From: Lodderomyces elongisporus
Lineage: Eukaryota > Ascomycota > Pichiomycetes > Serinales > Debaryomycetaceae
Reading direction: 5' to 3'
NCBI RefSeq assembly: GCF_030384665.1
Contig: NC_083674.1
Span: 744,001-808,000 of the forward strand
Length of the DNA stretch: 64,000 nucleotides
This document shows, piece after piece, positions 40,844 to 50,854 of the stretch (positions within the stretch are counted from its first letter, which is position 1; each line of letters opens with the position of its first letter). Under the pieces are notes generated by a model that did not search any database, was not told the origin of the DNA, and worked only from the letters and a program-made list of their open reading frames with translations. Made by a program: the position numbers and the translations under genes.

Positions 40844-43800
40844 ATGTCGTATAACGATAATAACCACAACAATAACAACGGAAACAACAACTACTACGAC
40901 CCTAACCAACAGGTTGGTGGTGGTAGTAGTGGTAGTGATGTTAATGGTGTTTCGGCAAACGATGGCTACTATCAACAGCAGGTTGATGATGGCACTGCCA
41001 ACATGTACCAACAAGCACCACCACAACAACAAGATTACTATGACCCAAACGCTCAATATGGCCAGGATCCAAACATGCCATATGGCCAAGATCCAAACAT
41101 GCAATACCATCAACAACCTTATGACATGGATGGGTACCAGGATCCAAACCAATATGGTGGGCAACCAATGAATGCTCAAGGTTACAATGCTGACCCAGAA
41201 GCATTCTCTGACTTTAGTTACGGTGGTGGTCAAACCCCAGGTACTCCAGGCTATGATCAATACGGAACTCAATACACACCATCCCAAATGAGCTACGGTG
41301 GAGATCCAAGGTCTTCTGGTGCATCAACTCCAATCTATGGAGGCCAAGGCCAAGGTTACGACCCTTCCCAATTCCACATGTCCTCCAACTTGCCATATCC
41401 AGCATGGTCAGCAGATCCTCAAGCCCCAATCAAGATTGAGCACATTGAGGATATCTTTATAGATTTGACCAACAAGTTTGGTTTCCAAAGAGATTCCATG
41501 AGAAACATGTTTGATTATTTCATGACATTGTTGGACTCGAGATCATCTCGTATGTCCCCTGCACAAGCCTTGTTGAGTTTACACGCTGACTACATTGGTG
41601 GTGACAATGCCAACTATAGAAAATGGTTTTTTTCATCACAACAAGATTTGGACGACTCTTTGGGATTCGCCAATATGACATTGGGTAAAATTGGTAGAAA
41701 GGCAAGAAAAGCCTCTAAAAAATCCAAAAAGGCGAGACAAGCTGCCGAGGAACATGGTCAGGATGTCGATGCTTTGGCTAATGAATTGGAGGGCGATTAC
41801 TCATTGGAAGCAGCCGAGATTAGGTGGAAAGCCAAGATGAACACCTTGACTCCCGAGGAAAGAGTGCGTGATATTGCTCTTTACTTGCTTTTGTGGGGTG
41901 AAGCCAACCAAGTGCGTTTTACACCGGAATGTTTGTGTTATATCTACAAAGTTGCATATGATTACTTGGAATCGCCAATGTGCCAACAAAGACAAGAACC
42001 TGTCCCTGAAGGTGACTACTTGAACCGTGTTATTACACCTTTGTATAGGTTCCTTAGATCTCAAGTTTACGAGATTTATGAAGGTAGATTTGTTAAACGT
42101 GAAAAGGATCACAATAAGGTTATTGGATATGATGATGTTAATCAATTGTTTTGGTATCCCGAAGGTATTTCTAGAATCATGTTTAGTGATGGAACCAGAT
42201 TGGTTGATATTCCAAAGGAAGAGCGTTATTTGAGATTGGGTGAAGTTGAATGGAGCAATGTATTTTTCAAAACTTATAAAGAAATTAGAACATGGTTGCA
42301 CTTTATCACCAACTTTAACAGAATCTGGATTATCCATTTCACCGTTTACTGGATGTATACTGCATACAACTCGCCAACATTGTACACTAAACATTATGTT
42401 CAAACTATCAACAACCAACCACTTGCTTCATCAAGATGGGCTTCGTGTGCCATTGGTGGTGTCCTTGCCTCATTTATTCAAATCTTGGCTACAATTTTTG
42501 AATGGATGTTTGTTCCTAGAGAATGGGCTGGTGCTCAACACTTGACGCGTCGTTTAATGTTTTTGATTGGTATCTTTGTGATCAACTTGGTACCAGTGGT
42601 TTACACATTCCAAGTCGCTGGTTTGACATTATACTCAAAGTCTGCACTTGCTTTATCGATTGTTGGTTTCTTTATTGCCGTTGCCACATTGGTTTTCTTT
42701 GCAATTATGCCATTGGGTGGATTATTCACATCCTACATGAACAAGAGATCCAGAAGATATATTTCTTCGCAAACATTTACTGCCAACTTTATTAAATTGA
42801 GAGGATTGGACATGTGGATGTCTTACTTGTTGTGGTTTTTGGTTTTCCTTGCCAAGATGGTTGAATCTTATTTCTTTTTGACCTTGTCTTTAAGAGACCC
42901 AATCAGAAACTTGTCAACAATGCAAATGAGATGTATTGGTGAAGTTTGGTACGGAGTCCGTGTCTGTAGACACCAAGCCAAGATTGTGTTGGGATTGATG
43001 TATCTTGTTGATTTGCTTTTGTTCTTTTTGGATACTTATATGTGGTACATTATCTGTAACTGTATCTTTTCCATTGGACGTTCATTCTACTTGGGTATTT
43101 CCATCTTGACTCCCTGGAGAAATATCTTTACTAGATTACCAAAGAGAATTTACTCAAAGATCTTGGCCACTACTGAAATGGAAATCAAGTACAAGCCAAA
43201 GGTGTTGATTTCACAAATTTGGAATGCTATTGTTATCTCTATGTACAGAGAACATTTGTTGGCTATTGATCACGTGCAAAAATTGTTGTACCACCAAGTT
43301 CCATCTGAAATTGAAGGAAAGAGAACTTTGAGAGCACCAACATTCTTTGTTTCTCAAGATGATAATAACTTTGAAACTGAGTTTTTCCCAAGAAACTCTG
43401 AGGCTGAAAGAAGAATTTCATTCTTTGCTCAATCATTGGCAACCCCTATCCCCGAACCTTTACCTGTTGATAATATGCCTACATTTACCGTGTTCACTCC
43501 CCATTACTCTGAAAAGATTTTATTGTCTTTGAGAGAAATTATTAGAGAAGATGATCAATTTTCAAGAGTCACTTTGTTGGAATACTTGAAACAGTTGCAT
43601 CCAGTTGAATGGGAGTGTTTTGTTAAGGATACAAAGATTTTGGCTGAGGAGACTGCTGCTTACGAAAATGGTGAAGACTCTGAGAAATTATCCGAAGATG
43701 GTTTGAAATCCAAGATTGATGATTTGCCATTCTACTGTATTGGTTTCAAATCAGCTGCTCCAGAATATACTTTGAGAACCAGAATCTGGGCCTCTTTGAG

Positions 43801-46651
43801 ATCGCAAACTTTGTACAGAACTGTTTCCGGTTTTATGAACTATGCTAGAGCTATTAAATTGTTGTACAGAGTTGAGAACCCAGAGCTTGTGCAATACTTT
43901 GGTGGAGACCCTGAAGGCTTGGAGTTGGCTCTCGAAAAGATGGCTAGAAGAAAATTCAGATTTTTGGTTTCTATGCAAAGATTGTCCAAATTCAAGGATG
44001 ACGAAATGGAAAATGCTGAATTCTTGTTGCGTGCTTACCCTGACTTGCAAATTGCTTACTTGGATGAAGAACCTGCTTTGAATGAAGACGAGGAACCAAG
44101 AGTCTACTCTGCATTGATTGATGGTCATTGTGAGATGTTGGAGAATGGTAGACGTCGTCCTAAATTTAGAGTGCAATTGTCTGGTAACCCAATTTTGGGT
44201 GATGGTAAATCCGATAATCAAAATCATGCTATTATCTTCCACAGAGGTGAATACATTCAATTGATTGATGCAAATCAAGATAACTATTTGGAAGAATGTT
44301 TGAAGATTAGATCTGTTTTGGCTGAATTCGAAGAATTGAATGTTGAGCATGTCAACCCATACGCTCCAAACTTGAAGACTGCTGATCCTGCTGACAAGAA
44401 AGACCCTGTTGCTATTTTGGGTGCCAGAGAATATATCTTTTCCGAAAACTCTGGTGTTTTGGGTGATGTTGCAGCAGGTAAAGAACAAACTTTCGGTACT
44501 TTGTTTGCTAGAACCTTGGCTCAAATTGGTGGTAAATTGCATTATGGTCACCCGGATTTCTTGAATGCTACTTTTATGTTGACTAGAGGAGGTGTTTCAA
44601 AAGCTCAAAAAGGTTTGCACTTGAACGAAGATATCTACGCAGGTATGACAGCCATGATGAGAGGTGGTAAGATTAAGCATTGTGAATACTACCAATGTGG
44701 TAAAGGTAGAGATATGGGTTTCGGATCCATTTTGAACTTTACTACCAAGATTGGTGCTGGTATGGGTGAGCAAATGTTGTCAAGAGAGTACTACTACTTA
44801 TCCACTCAATTGCCCTTGGATCGTTTCTTGTCTTTTTACTATGGTCACCCAGGTTTCCACATTAACAATTTGTTTATTCAATTGTCATTGCAAGTGTTTA
44901 TGTTGGTGTTGGCTAACTTGAACTCGTTGGCTCATGAAGCTATTATTTGTTCTTACGATAAGGATATTCCAGTCACTGATGTCTTGTACCCATATGGTTG
45001 CTACAATCTTTCACCAGCCGTTGAGTGGATTAGACGTTATACATTGTCTATCTTTATTGTGTTTTTCATCTCTTTCATTCCATTGGTTGTTCAAGAATTG
45101 ATTGAAAGAGGTGTTTGGAAAGCATTCCAGAGATTTGTTAGACATTTCATTTCATTGTCGCCAATGTTTGAAGTGTTTGTTGCTCAAATCTATTCCTCGT
45201 CTGTTTTCACCGATTTGACTGTTGGTGGTGCAAGATATATCTCCACTGGTAGAGGTTTTGCTACTTCAAGAATTCCATTTTCAATCTTGTATTCACGTTT
45301 TGCTGATTCCTCGATCTATATGGGTTCAAGATTAATGTTGATCTTGTTGTTTGGTACTGTTGCTCACTGGCAAGCACCATTGTTGTGGTTCTGGGCTTCC
45401 TTGTCGTCATTGATGTTCTCACCATTCATATTTAACCCACATCAATTTGCTTGGGAAGATTTCTTTATTGACTATAGAGATTTCATCAGATGGTTATCAA
45501 GAGGTAACACCAAATGGCACAGAAACTCGTGGATTGGTTACGTTAGACTTTCTAGATCACGTATTACTGGTTTCAAGCGTAAGTTGACTGGTGATGTTTC
45601 CGAAAAGGCTGCTGGTGACGCATCTAGAGCTCACAGATCAAACATTATCTTTGCTGACTTCCTTCCTACTTTGATTTACACTGCTGGTCTTTTTGTTGCT
45701 TTTACATTTATCAATGCGCAAACCGGTGTTACCAAATATCCATACGAGATTTTGGGTTCAACCAGCCCACAACCAGTCAATTCGGTTTTGAGGCTTATCA
45801 TTTGTTCATTGGCTCCTGTTGTCATTGACTGTGGTGTCTTGTTCTTCTGTGTTGGTATGGCATGTTGTGCTGGACCAATGTTGGGCTTGTGTTGTAAAAA
45901 GACAGGTGCAGTCATTGCAGGTATTGCTCATGGTGTTGCCGTTATTGTTCACATTGTCTTTTTCATTGTTATGTGGGTTACTGAAGGTTTCAACTTTGCA
46001 AGAATGTTGTTGGGACTTGCCACAATGATTTATGTGCAAAGATTATTGTTCAAGTTTTTGACCTTGGCCTTTTTGACAAGAGAGTTCAAGAATGACAAGG
46101 CCAATACTGCATTCTGGACTGGTAAATGGTACAACACCGGTATGGGATGGATGGCATTTACCCAACCATCTCGTGAGTTTGTTGCCAAGATTGTTGAAAT
46201 GTCTGAGTTTGCTGGTGATTTCATGTTGGCCCACATTATCTTGTTCTGCCAATTGCCAATTTTGTTTGTTCCATTAATCGACAGATGGCACTCAATGATG
46301 TTGTTTTGGTTGAAACCATCAAGATTGATTAGACCACCAATCTACTCCTTGAAGCAAGCCAGATTGAGAAAGAGAATGGTTAGAAAATACTGCGTTTTGT
46401 ATTTTGCAGTGTTGGTCATGCTTGTTGTGATTATTGCTGCTCCAGCTGCTGCATCTTCACAGATTGCAGTTGACCAATTTGCAAACATTGGAGGTTCTGG
46501 TTCAATTGCCAATGGTTTGTTCCAACCAAGAAATGTTTCCAACAATGACACTGGTCCAAACAGACCAAACTCATACTCTACTATGTGGACCTACTTGAGT
46601 TCAAGGTACACTGGACACACTACAGCATACTCAACCAACCCATTCAGATAA
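40844..46651 (+). CDS. FKS1: 1,3-beta-D-glucan synthase catalytic subunit
   Basis: This is the echinocandin target (GSC1/FKS1 in Candida), a plasma-membrane GT48 enzyme that makes 1,3-beta-glucan from UDP-glucose under Rho1 control. It has 1935 residues, slightly more than the about 1900 usual. A Gln/Asn/Tyr/Gly/Pro-rich cytosolic tail (1-180) carries YGQDPNM repeats. The FKS1 N-terminal domain follows (about 300-450). A first membrane cluster begins near 490, the large cytosolic GT48 domain spans about 800-1360, and a second cluster runs to the C-terminus. Hot spot 1 is FLTLSLRDP (678-686), the sensitive-type sequence with Pro at the end. Hot spot 2 is EWIRRYTL (1394-1401), where DWVRRYTL is usual. 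Codon choice is strongly biased (AGA, TTG, CCA) and I noticed no CTG, as for a highly expressed gene. Confidence 0.98.
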   Translation: MSYNDNNHNNNNGNNNYYDPNQQVGGGSSGSDVNGVSANDGYYQQQVDDGTANMYQQAPPQQQDYYDPNAQYGQDPNMPYGQDPNMQYHQQPYDMDGYQDPNQYGGQPMNAQGYNADPEAFSDFSYGGGQTPGTPGYDQYGTQYTPSQMSYGGDPRSSGASTPIYGGQGQGYDPSQFHMSSNLPYPAWSADPQAPIKIEHIEDIFIDLTNKFGFQRDSMRNMFDYFMTLLDSRSSRMSPAQALLSLHADYIGGDNANYRKWFFSSQQDLDDSLGFANMTLGKIGRKARKASKKSKKARQAAEEHGQDVDALANELEGDYSLEAAEIRWKAKMNTLTPEERVRDIALYLLLWGEANQVRFTPECLCYIYKVAYDYLESPMCQQRQEPVPEGDYLNRVITPLYRFLRSQVYEIYEGRFVKREKDHNKVIGYDDVNQLFWYPEGISRIMFSDGTRLVDIPKEERYLRLGEVEWSNVFFKTYKEIRTWLHFITNFNRIWIIHFTVYWMYTAYNSPTLYTKHYVQTINNQPLASSRWASCAIGGVLASFIQILATIFEWMFVPREWAGAQHLTRRLMFLIGIFVINLVPVVYTFQVAGLTLYSKSALALSIVGFFIAVATLVFFAIMPLGGLFTSYMNKRSRRYISSQTFTANFIKLRGLDMWMSYLLWFLVFLAKMVESYFFLTLSLRDPIRNLSTMQMRCIGEVWYGVRVCRHQAKIVLGLMYLVDLLLFFLDTYMWYIICNCIFSIGRSFYLGISILTPWRNIFTRLPKRIYSKILATTEMEIKYKPKVLISQIWNAIVISMYREHLLAIDHVQKLLYHQVPSEIEGKRTLRAPTFFVSQDDNNFETEFFPRNSEAERRISFFAQSLATPIPEPLPVDNMPTFTVFTPHYSEKILLSLREIIREDDQFSRVTLLEYLKQLHPVEWECFVKDTKILAEETAAYENGEDSEKLSEDGLKSKIDDLPFYCIGFKSAAPEYTLRTRIWASLRSQTLYRTVSGFMNYARAIKLLYRVENPELVQYFGGDPEGLELALEKMARRKFRFLVSMQRLSKFKDDEMENAEFLLRAYPDLQIAYLDEEPALNEDEEPRVYSALIDGHCEMLENGRRRPKFRVQLSGNPILGDGKSDNQNHAIIFHRGEYIQLIDANQDNYLEECLKIRSVLAEFEELNVEHVNPYAPNLKTADPADKKDPVAILGAREYIFSENSGVLGDVAAGKEQTFGTLFARTLAQIGGKLHYGHPDFLNATFMLTRGGVSKAQKGLHLNEDIYAGMTAMMRGGKIKHCEYYQCGKGRDMGFGSILNFTTKIGAGMGEQMLSREYYYLSTQLPLDRFLSFYYGHPGFHINNLFIQLSLQVFMLVLANLNSLAHEAIICSYDKDIPVTDVLYPYGCYNLSPAVEWIRRYTLSIFIVFFISFIPLVVQELIERGVWKAFQRFVRHFISLSPMFEVFVAQIYSSSVFTDLTVGGARYISTGRGFATSRIPFSILYSRFADSSIYMGSRLMLILLFGTVAHWQAPLLWFWASLSSLMFSPFIFNPHQFAWEDFFIDYRDFIRWLSRGNTKWHRNSWIGYVRLSRSRITGFKRKLTGDVSEKAAGDASRAHRSNIIFADFLPTLIYTAGLFVAFTFINAQTGVTKYPYEILGSTSPQPVNSVLRLIICSLAPVVIDCGVLFFCVGMACCAGPMLGLCCKKTGAVIAGIAHGVAVIVHIVFFIVMWVTEGFNFARMLLGLATMIYVQRLLFKFLTLAFLTREFKNDKANTAFWTGKWYNTGMGWMAFTQPSREFVAKIVEMSEFAGDFMLAHIILFCQLPILFVPLIDRWHSMMLFWLKPSRLIRPPIYSLKQARLRKRMVRKYCVLYFAVLVMLVVIIAAPAAASSQIAVDQFANIGGSGSIANGLFQPRNVSNNDTGPNRPNSYSTMWTYLSSRYTGHTTAYSTNPFR

Positions 46652-47338
46652 ACGACATGAAAAATGAAGGAAAGAGAAAAAATAAAAGAAAAAAGTAAGA
46701 AAAGCTGGATGGTGTGGATTGAGAAACATGTTCGGTGATTTAAAAGTGGGGATAAGTAGAGTAGGGTGAGAATATTTTTTTTAAAAAAAAAAGAGAAGAA
46801 AAAGAGTATATCGAGGTTGACTTTGTTGCTTCAGAAAGTTTTCCCTTTTTTTAAAAAAATTTATTATTCTTTTTTTTAGTTGTATACAATTTTTCACAGT
46901 TTGATATTTATAGAGTTCAACTATTGCTTTTGTTTTAGTTATATGATTTGTATGTGTATTGGCGACTGGTCTCTATTTATATGTCTTGGTTGGTGTTTAA
47001 ACTTTCAAGAGGACAGAAGATGTTTCAACTGATATTTGAACTAATGTTGGAACAAGTGCCACTATATATCTAATTATTTGGTTTGTTTTCAATTTTGCGC
47101 AAAGTGTAAACGCGAGGGTGTCAAAGTGACAGCTTGCAAATATTATACAAATATTATACAAAAATTATATTAATACGCATATTCACAAACTAATGCATAT
47201 ATTATCAATCTGGCGATAAAAACGTAAACCTTAATAATATTGTACACACTTTTTATAAAATCTTTTACACTTCGCTCCTCCAACATACTTTACATTGATT
47301 TCACGCCACTGACTTTGATATAAAGGGACGACGACAAC

Positions 47339-47369
<31 letters not shown>

Positions 47370-47436
47370 ACAAAGACAAAGACAAAGACAAAGACAAAAA
47401 AAAAGAGAGCTACAAACCGCAAATAAAGTAAAGAAA
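46652..47436. other. FKS1 3' region and promoter of the TMEM115-like gene
   Basis: The spacer holds A/T tracts near 46770-46880, a repeated ATATTATACAA element near 47139-47170 and the AACAAA/GACAAA hexamer tract just before the next gene. No gene is seen. Confidence 0.6.
47339..47400. repeat. AACAAA/GACAAA hexanucleotide tract
   Basis: About ten tandem six-base units end 37 bp before the ATG at 47437. They probably form an A-rich, unstructured leader. Confidence 0.9.
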
Positions 47437-48444
47437 ATGGGGTTTATTAGAGGCCACAATATTCCCAAATCCACTAGAATCTTGTTGGGTTACTTGTTCA
47501 CCGTTACTACTTTGTTGTGTGTATTCAAGTACCGAATATACCACGGCATAGTATTGTCAGGATCTTCCGAACCACCCAGCTTCAATGAAATACTTGTTCC
47601 TTTCATTCAATTGATTCCTTCCACCACTGCATTCAACCCATGGGTTGTTGTTACTGCTATATTTGCGGAAACACATCTTGCTACCTTTATCTTTTCTCTT
47701 GTGGTCTTATTTGTCGGAAGCAAGTTTGTTGAGAGATTCTGGGGGGACTTTGAAGTTGTCAAGTTCATAGCCATAGTTGGGAGTGTCACCAACTTAATCA
47801 CTGTTTTGATTGCAATTGTCTCCAATTTAGTCAGACAAGATGAGAAGAATATGAATACACCTTTGGGTGGTGGAATCTCGTACTACTTTGGATTCCTTGT
47901 TGTGTTCAAACAATTGATTCCAGAACACAACATTGTATTGTTTCAGGGCTTGATCAACTTCAGAGTCAAGCATCTTCCGTTTGCGTTGTTGATTGTGTTG
48001 GTAATCTGGTCGGCTGCTATAAGTCAATCGATGTATCCTGCGGTGCCATCCGTAACTAGTTTTTTTGTGGCATTTGCATATTTGAGATTTTTCCAAGCAT
48101 TAAGAACAGAGCCAACCTTACCTGTGTCAACCAATGATGCATCAAACAGCTCGGTTTTGATTGGTGATGCTTCAGACACGTTCCAATTGGTAGAATTCTA
48201 CCCAGCGATTTTGAAACCATACTTGACACCCGTGTTTAATGGTGTTTACGATGGTGCCGTGTTTTTAGGTATCGTTACTCCATTTAATGACGAGACTGTC
48301 CAACAAAGTAACTCTAGAGCTCAAAAGAGACAAGAGCAGGTTAGTCAAGCTAGTAAGAGCGTTGCAAGCTCCGTAGCAGAAAGAAGGAGACAGGTTGCAT
48401 TACAAGTGATTGAGGATAGAATCAACAAAGAAACAACAAAGTAA
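47437..48444 (+). CDS. TMEM115/YOL107W-type Golgi membrane protein
   Basis: This 335-residue multi-pass protein belongs to the TMEM115 (DUF1751) family, rhomboid-like folds without protease residues. Human TMEM115 is a Golgi protein linked to retrograde traffic; the yeast member is YOL107W. Hydrophobic segments lie near 14-31, 62-95, 105-127, 145-165 and 183-215. Family landmarks visible are the amphipathic FNPWVVVTAIFAETH, VERFWGDFEVVKF and GGGISYYFGFLVVFKQLIPEH. The C-terminal 80 residues are polar with basic helices (AERRRQVALQVIEDRINKE). The function in fungi is poorly known. The assignment rests on these segments. Confidence 0.88.
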   Translation: MGFIRGHNIPKSTRILLGYLFTVTTLLCVFKYRIYHGIVLSGSSEPPSFNEILVPFIQLIPSTTAFNPWVVVTAIFAETHLATFIFSLVVLFVGSKFVERFWGDFEVVKFIAIVGSVTNLITVLIAIVSNLVRQDEKNMNTPLGGGISYYFGFLVVFKQLIPEHNIVLFQGLINFRVKHLPFALLIVLVIWSAAISQSMYPAVPSVTSFFVAFAYLRFFQALRTEPTLPVSTNDASNSSVLIGDASDTFQLVEFYPAILKPYLTPVFNGVYDGAVFLGIVTPFNDETVQQSNSRAQKRQEQVSQASKSVASSVAERRRQVALQVIEDRINKETTK

Positions 48445-49252
48445 TAGCGAGGTTGAGTTAAGAGGAGATAAAGTATGAAGTGAGGAACAAGGAGCAAGGA
48501 ACAAGGAGCAAGGAGCAAGGAACAAGGAGCAAATAGCAAGAAAATGAGTCTTAGCCAATGAGTTAATAAGACGATATGTAATTTCCAAAGATGTGGCAAA
48601 CATTATTGGACGTTGAGAAAGAGGCGTAGTTTAAATATTTATAAGTTATATACCAGATTTATATATATATATATATGTACAAATGTATGTATGTTTATGT
48701 GAGGTTGAGTCAATAAAGAGGCAAGGATATGGGTTAATGAGGAGATTAACAGCATTAGATAGAGAGGATGGGTGTAAAGATGTCAAGACAAGTGTCGCGA
48801 CAGAAACATATGTCGTAAGCAATATTTGGTTATGTACTGAATCTTGTATTTACATTTATATTATGCTGTAGTGTGCTCTGTTTTGTATTGTTTTGTGTTG
48901 TGTTGTGTTGTTTTGTTTTGTTTTTTCTTTCTATTTTCCCTTTTTTTTTTTGCTTTAAAATTCCACAATCTCTCAATTGTTGACATTGATCTATCTCATC
49001 ATTTTAACGAACTGATCCTATAATTTTCAACTAACAAGAGCTAGGTTGAGAACAAGTGCTAAGCGACGAGTAAACCTTGTACTCAGCGCTTTTTGAATTT
49101 ACTTTTACTTCATTCCTTTATTGGGAAGAAAAATAGCTCATATTGAAAGAGAAAGTGAAAGTGAAAGAGAAAGAGAAAGAGAAAGAGATAAATATACTTG
49201 ACTCCAATTTTCAAAATCTAAATTTCTCAAATTCAAACACCTCCACTCGCTC
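48445..49252. other. Spacer before the mannosyltransferase gene
   Basis: It contains GGAACAAGGAGCAA repeats (48484-48532), a TA run near 48661-48675, GTATGTATG near 48685 and TGTTTTG repeats near 48880-48925. CAACTAAC with a following TAG lies at 49029-49044. A GAAAGT/GAAAGA hexamer tract lies at about 49146-49187. A leader intron 48685-49044 is possible but weak. No gene is seen. Confidence 0.5.
48484..48532. repeat. Tandem GGAACAAGGAGCAA units
   Basis: Alternating GGAACAA and GGAGCAA heptamers are repeated about seven times in the 3' region of the TMEM115-like gene. No role is apparent. Confidence 0.85.
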
Positions 49253-50569
49253 ATGTTTCATAATAGTAATAAGAAAAACGTGTTCAAGCCAAGGTATGAT
49301 AACTCGCAATCCTTCTTGCCTTTACCTGCGACATTTAGTCGAATAAACAACAAGAGGCGTCTACCCTTAGTGATTGTTGGCCTAATACTCATATGGTTCT
49401 TTTTCAACCCACTAGCATTTTTATCGCTGCATTTAAAAACATCTAAAATTCCACAGTATCCACCAGCACATCCGTACTCAACAAAGCACATTGTGGAAAC
49501 GCTGTCGAGGTTTATTTTTCCTCCAATCGAGCATGCACCTTTGTTGAAACAGCTTGGTGCTGCCAAGTTGGTTGCTACTTTAAAACTTGTCGACTCTGAT
49601 CGAGTGGAATTGAGACCGTTAACCTTGTTGGAAAATGAAAATTTTGAAATCCAACAAGCCAAGGAAAGAGACGAAAATGCTAAAGACACATTTATGAAGG
49701 CAAAAAATACATTCAAGAACCAGGATAGAGTGGTGTACAAGCCCAAGCCCGGTGCAGAATACCCAGATGTTGTTATTGTTACCGTTGTTGATTTCGACAG
49801 GTACTCATTAGATGGCTTATCCAAAATTGTTCAAAACAGAGTCGATTATGCTCATTTCAACAAATATGGGATTTACGTAAGATGGAAGCAAGAATTTACT
49901 TCGCAATTGGGATCTTTGGCTGCGTTGGACGATGTAGAAAAATCGAAATGGACGAGATTGTTTGCACTTGAAGCAGCGATGTTGGCATTCCCTGAGTCAT
50001 CTTGGTTTTGGTACTTGGATGAAGATGCATTAATCATGGATTTGAACTCAAACCTCAATAAACAATTTCTCAGTGCCGAGATATTGAATCAGCGCATTTT
50101 GAGAGACCAGCCACTCATCCCTCCTGATGGGTTGATCAAAACATACAAGTCCACCAAACCACAAAATGTTAAACTCATCTTGACTCAATCAGACTCTAAA
50201 ATTGAAACAAATTCATTTTTGATCAAGAACGACAAGGCAAGCGAAGGTTTTGGTAAGGCATTGGTACAAATATGGAGCAATAGTCTCTATATGAATTATC
50301 AAAGTTTCCCTTATGGGCCAGACTCGGCATTAACACATATCTTGCAATGGCATCCTTTTGTGTTGAGCAAAACCGCAATTATCCCAGGTAAGGTCATCGC
50401 CGCTTCGCACGATATACCCAAGGATGATGAGACTAAAGAAGGCGGGAAAGAGAAAGTGGGCTATGAGGATGGTGATTTTGTCGTACAGTGGAGTTCATGC
50501 AAGACAGCACAAGAGTGTGAGACAATTTTGAACATCTACCATAGTAAATTGAAGCCATCAAAACGTTAA
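49253..50569 (+). CDS. MNN11: GT34 alpha-1,6-mannosyltransferase, Mnn10/Mnn11 type
   Basis: This 438-residue type II Golgi enzyme probably belongs to the mannan polymerase II complex, which extends the alpha-1,6 backbone of outer-chain N-glycans. A short cytosolic tail leads to one membrane anchor (about 37-61, LPLVIVGLILIWFFFNPLAFLSL) and a luminal stem. The GT34 domain starts at VVIVTVVDFDRY. It has HFNKYGIYVRW and the DXD-type site in WYLDEDALIMD (256-263). The late segment SQSDSKIETNSFLIKNDKASEGF and the FPYGPDSALTHILQWHP stretch are also family-like. Mnn11 fits better than Mnn10 by length and stem, but the paralogue choice is uncertain. GDP-mannose depends on PMM1 at 25 kb. Confidence 0.88.
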   Translation: MFHNSNKKNVFKPRYDNSQSFLPLPATFSRINNKRRLPLVIVGLILIWFFFNPLAFLSLHLKTSKIPQYPPAHPYSTKHIVETLSRFIFPPIEHAPLLKQLGAAKLVATLKLVDSDRVELRPLTLLENENFEIQQAKERDENAKDTFMKAKNTFKNQDRVVYKPKPGAEYPDVVIVTVVDFDRYSLDGLSKIVQNRVDYAHFNKYGIYVRWKQEFTSQLGSLAALDDVEKSKWTRLFALEAAMLAFPESSWFWYLDEDALIMDLNSNLNKQFLSAEILNQRILRDQPLIPPDGLIKTYKSTKPQNVKLILTQSDSKIETNSFLIKNDKASEGFGKALVQIWSNSLYMNYQSFPYGPDSALTHILQWHPFVLSKTAIIPGKVIAASHDIPKDDETKEGGKEKVGYEDGDFVVQWSSCKTAQECETILNIYHSKLKPSKR

Positions 50570-50854
50570 AGCATTACAAATGGAAGACGGAAATGACACT
50601 TCTGAGTTGATTTGTTTAACTCGATGTTTAGTTTCGACTCCGTTTTGTTTTCCCTTTCACCAGTTTTCGCTTATAAATAATTTTCTTTTTTCTACAACCA
50701 ACTACATCCTTTAGAATCCAAAAAAAAATAAGTAAGGGGATAAAAAGGGGGGAAAAAAGGGGGAAAAAAAGGGAAAACATTTTTTAATAGATTTTTGTAT
50801 TTTGCAACCCAATGTAAAAAAAAATTTTTCTGTGAACAAACTAAACTACTCGCC
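50570..50854. other. Convergent 3' region of the MNN11-like gene and PSO2
   Basis: A 285 bp spacer between converging genes, with purine-rich AAGGGG/AAAAAGG repeats near 50745-50775 and A/T tracts. It presumably holds both polyadenylation regions. Confidence 0.6.

Noticed and set aside
43751..44551. A 266-codon antisense frame inside FKS1
   Set aside because: It is a shadow of the strongly biased FKS1 codons on the opposite strand.
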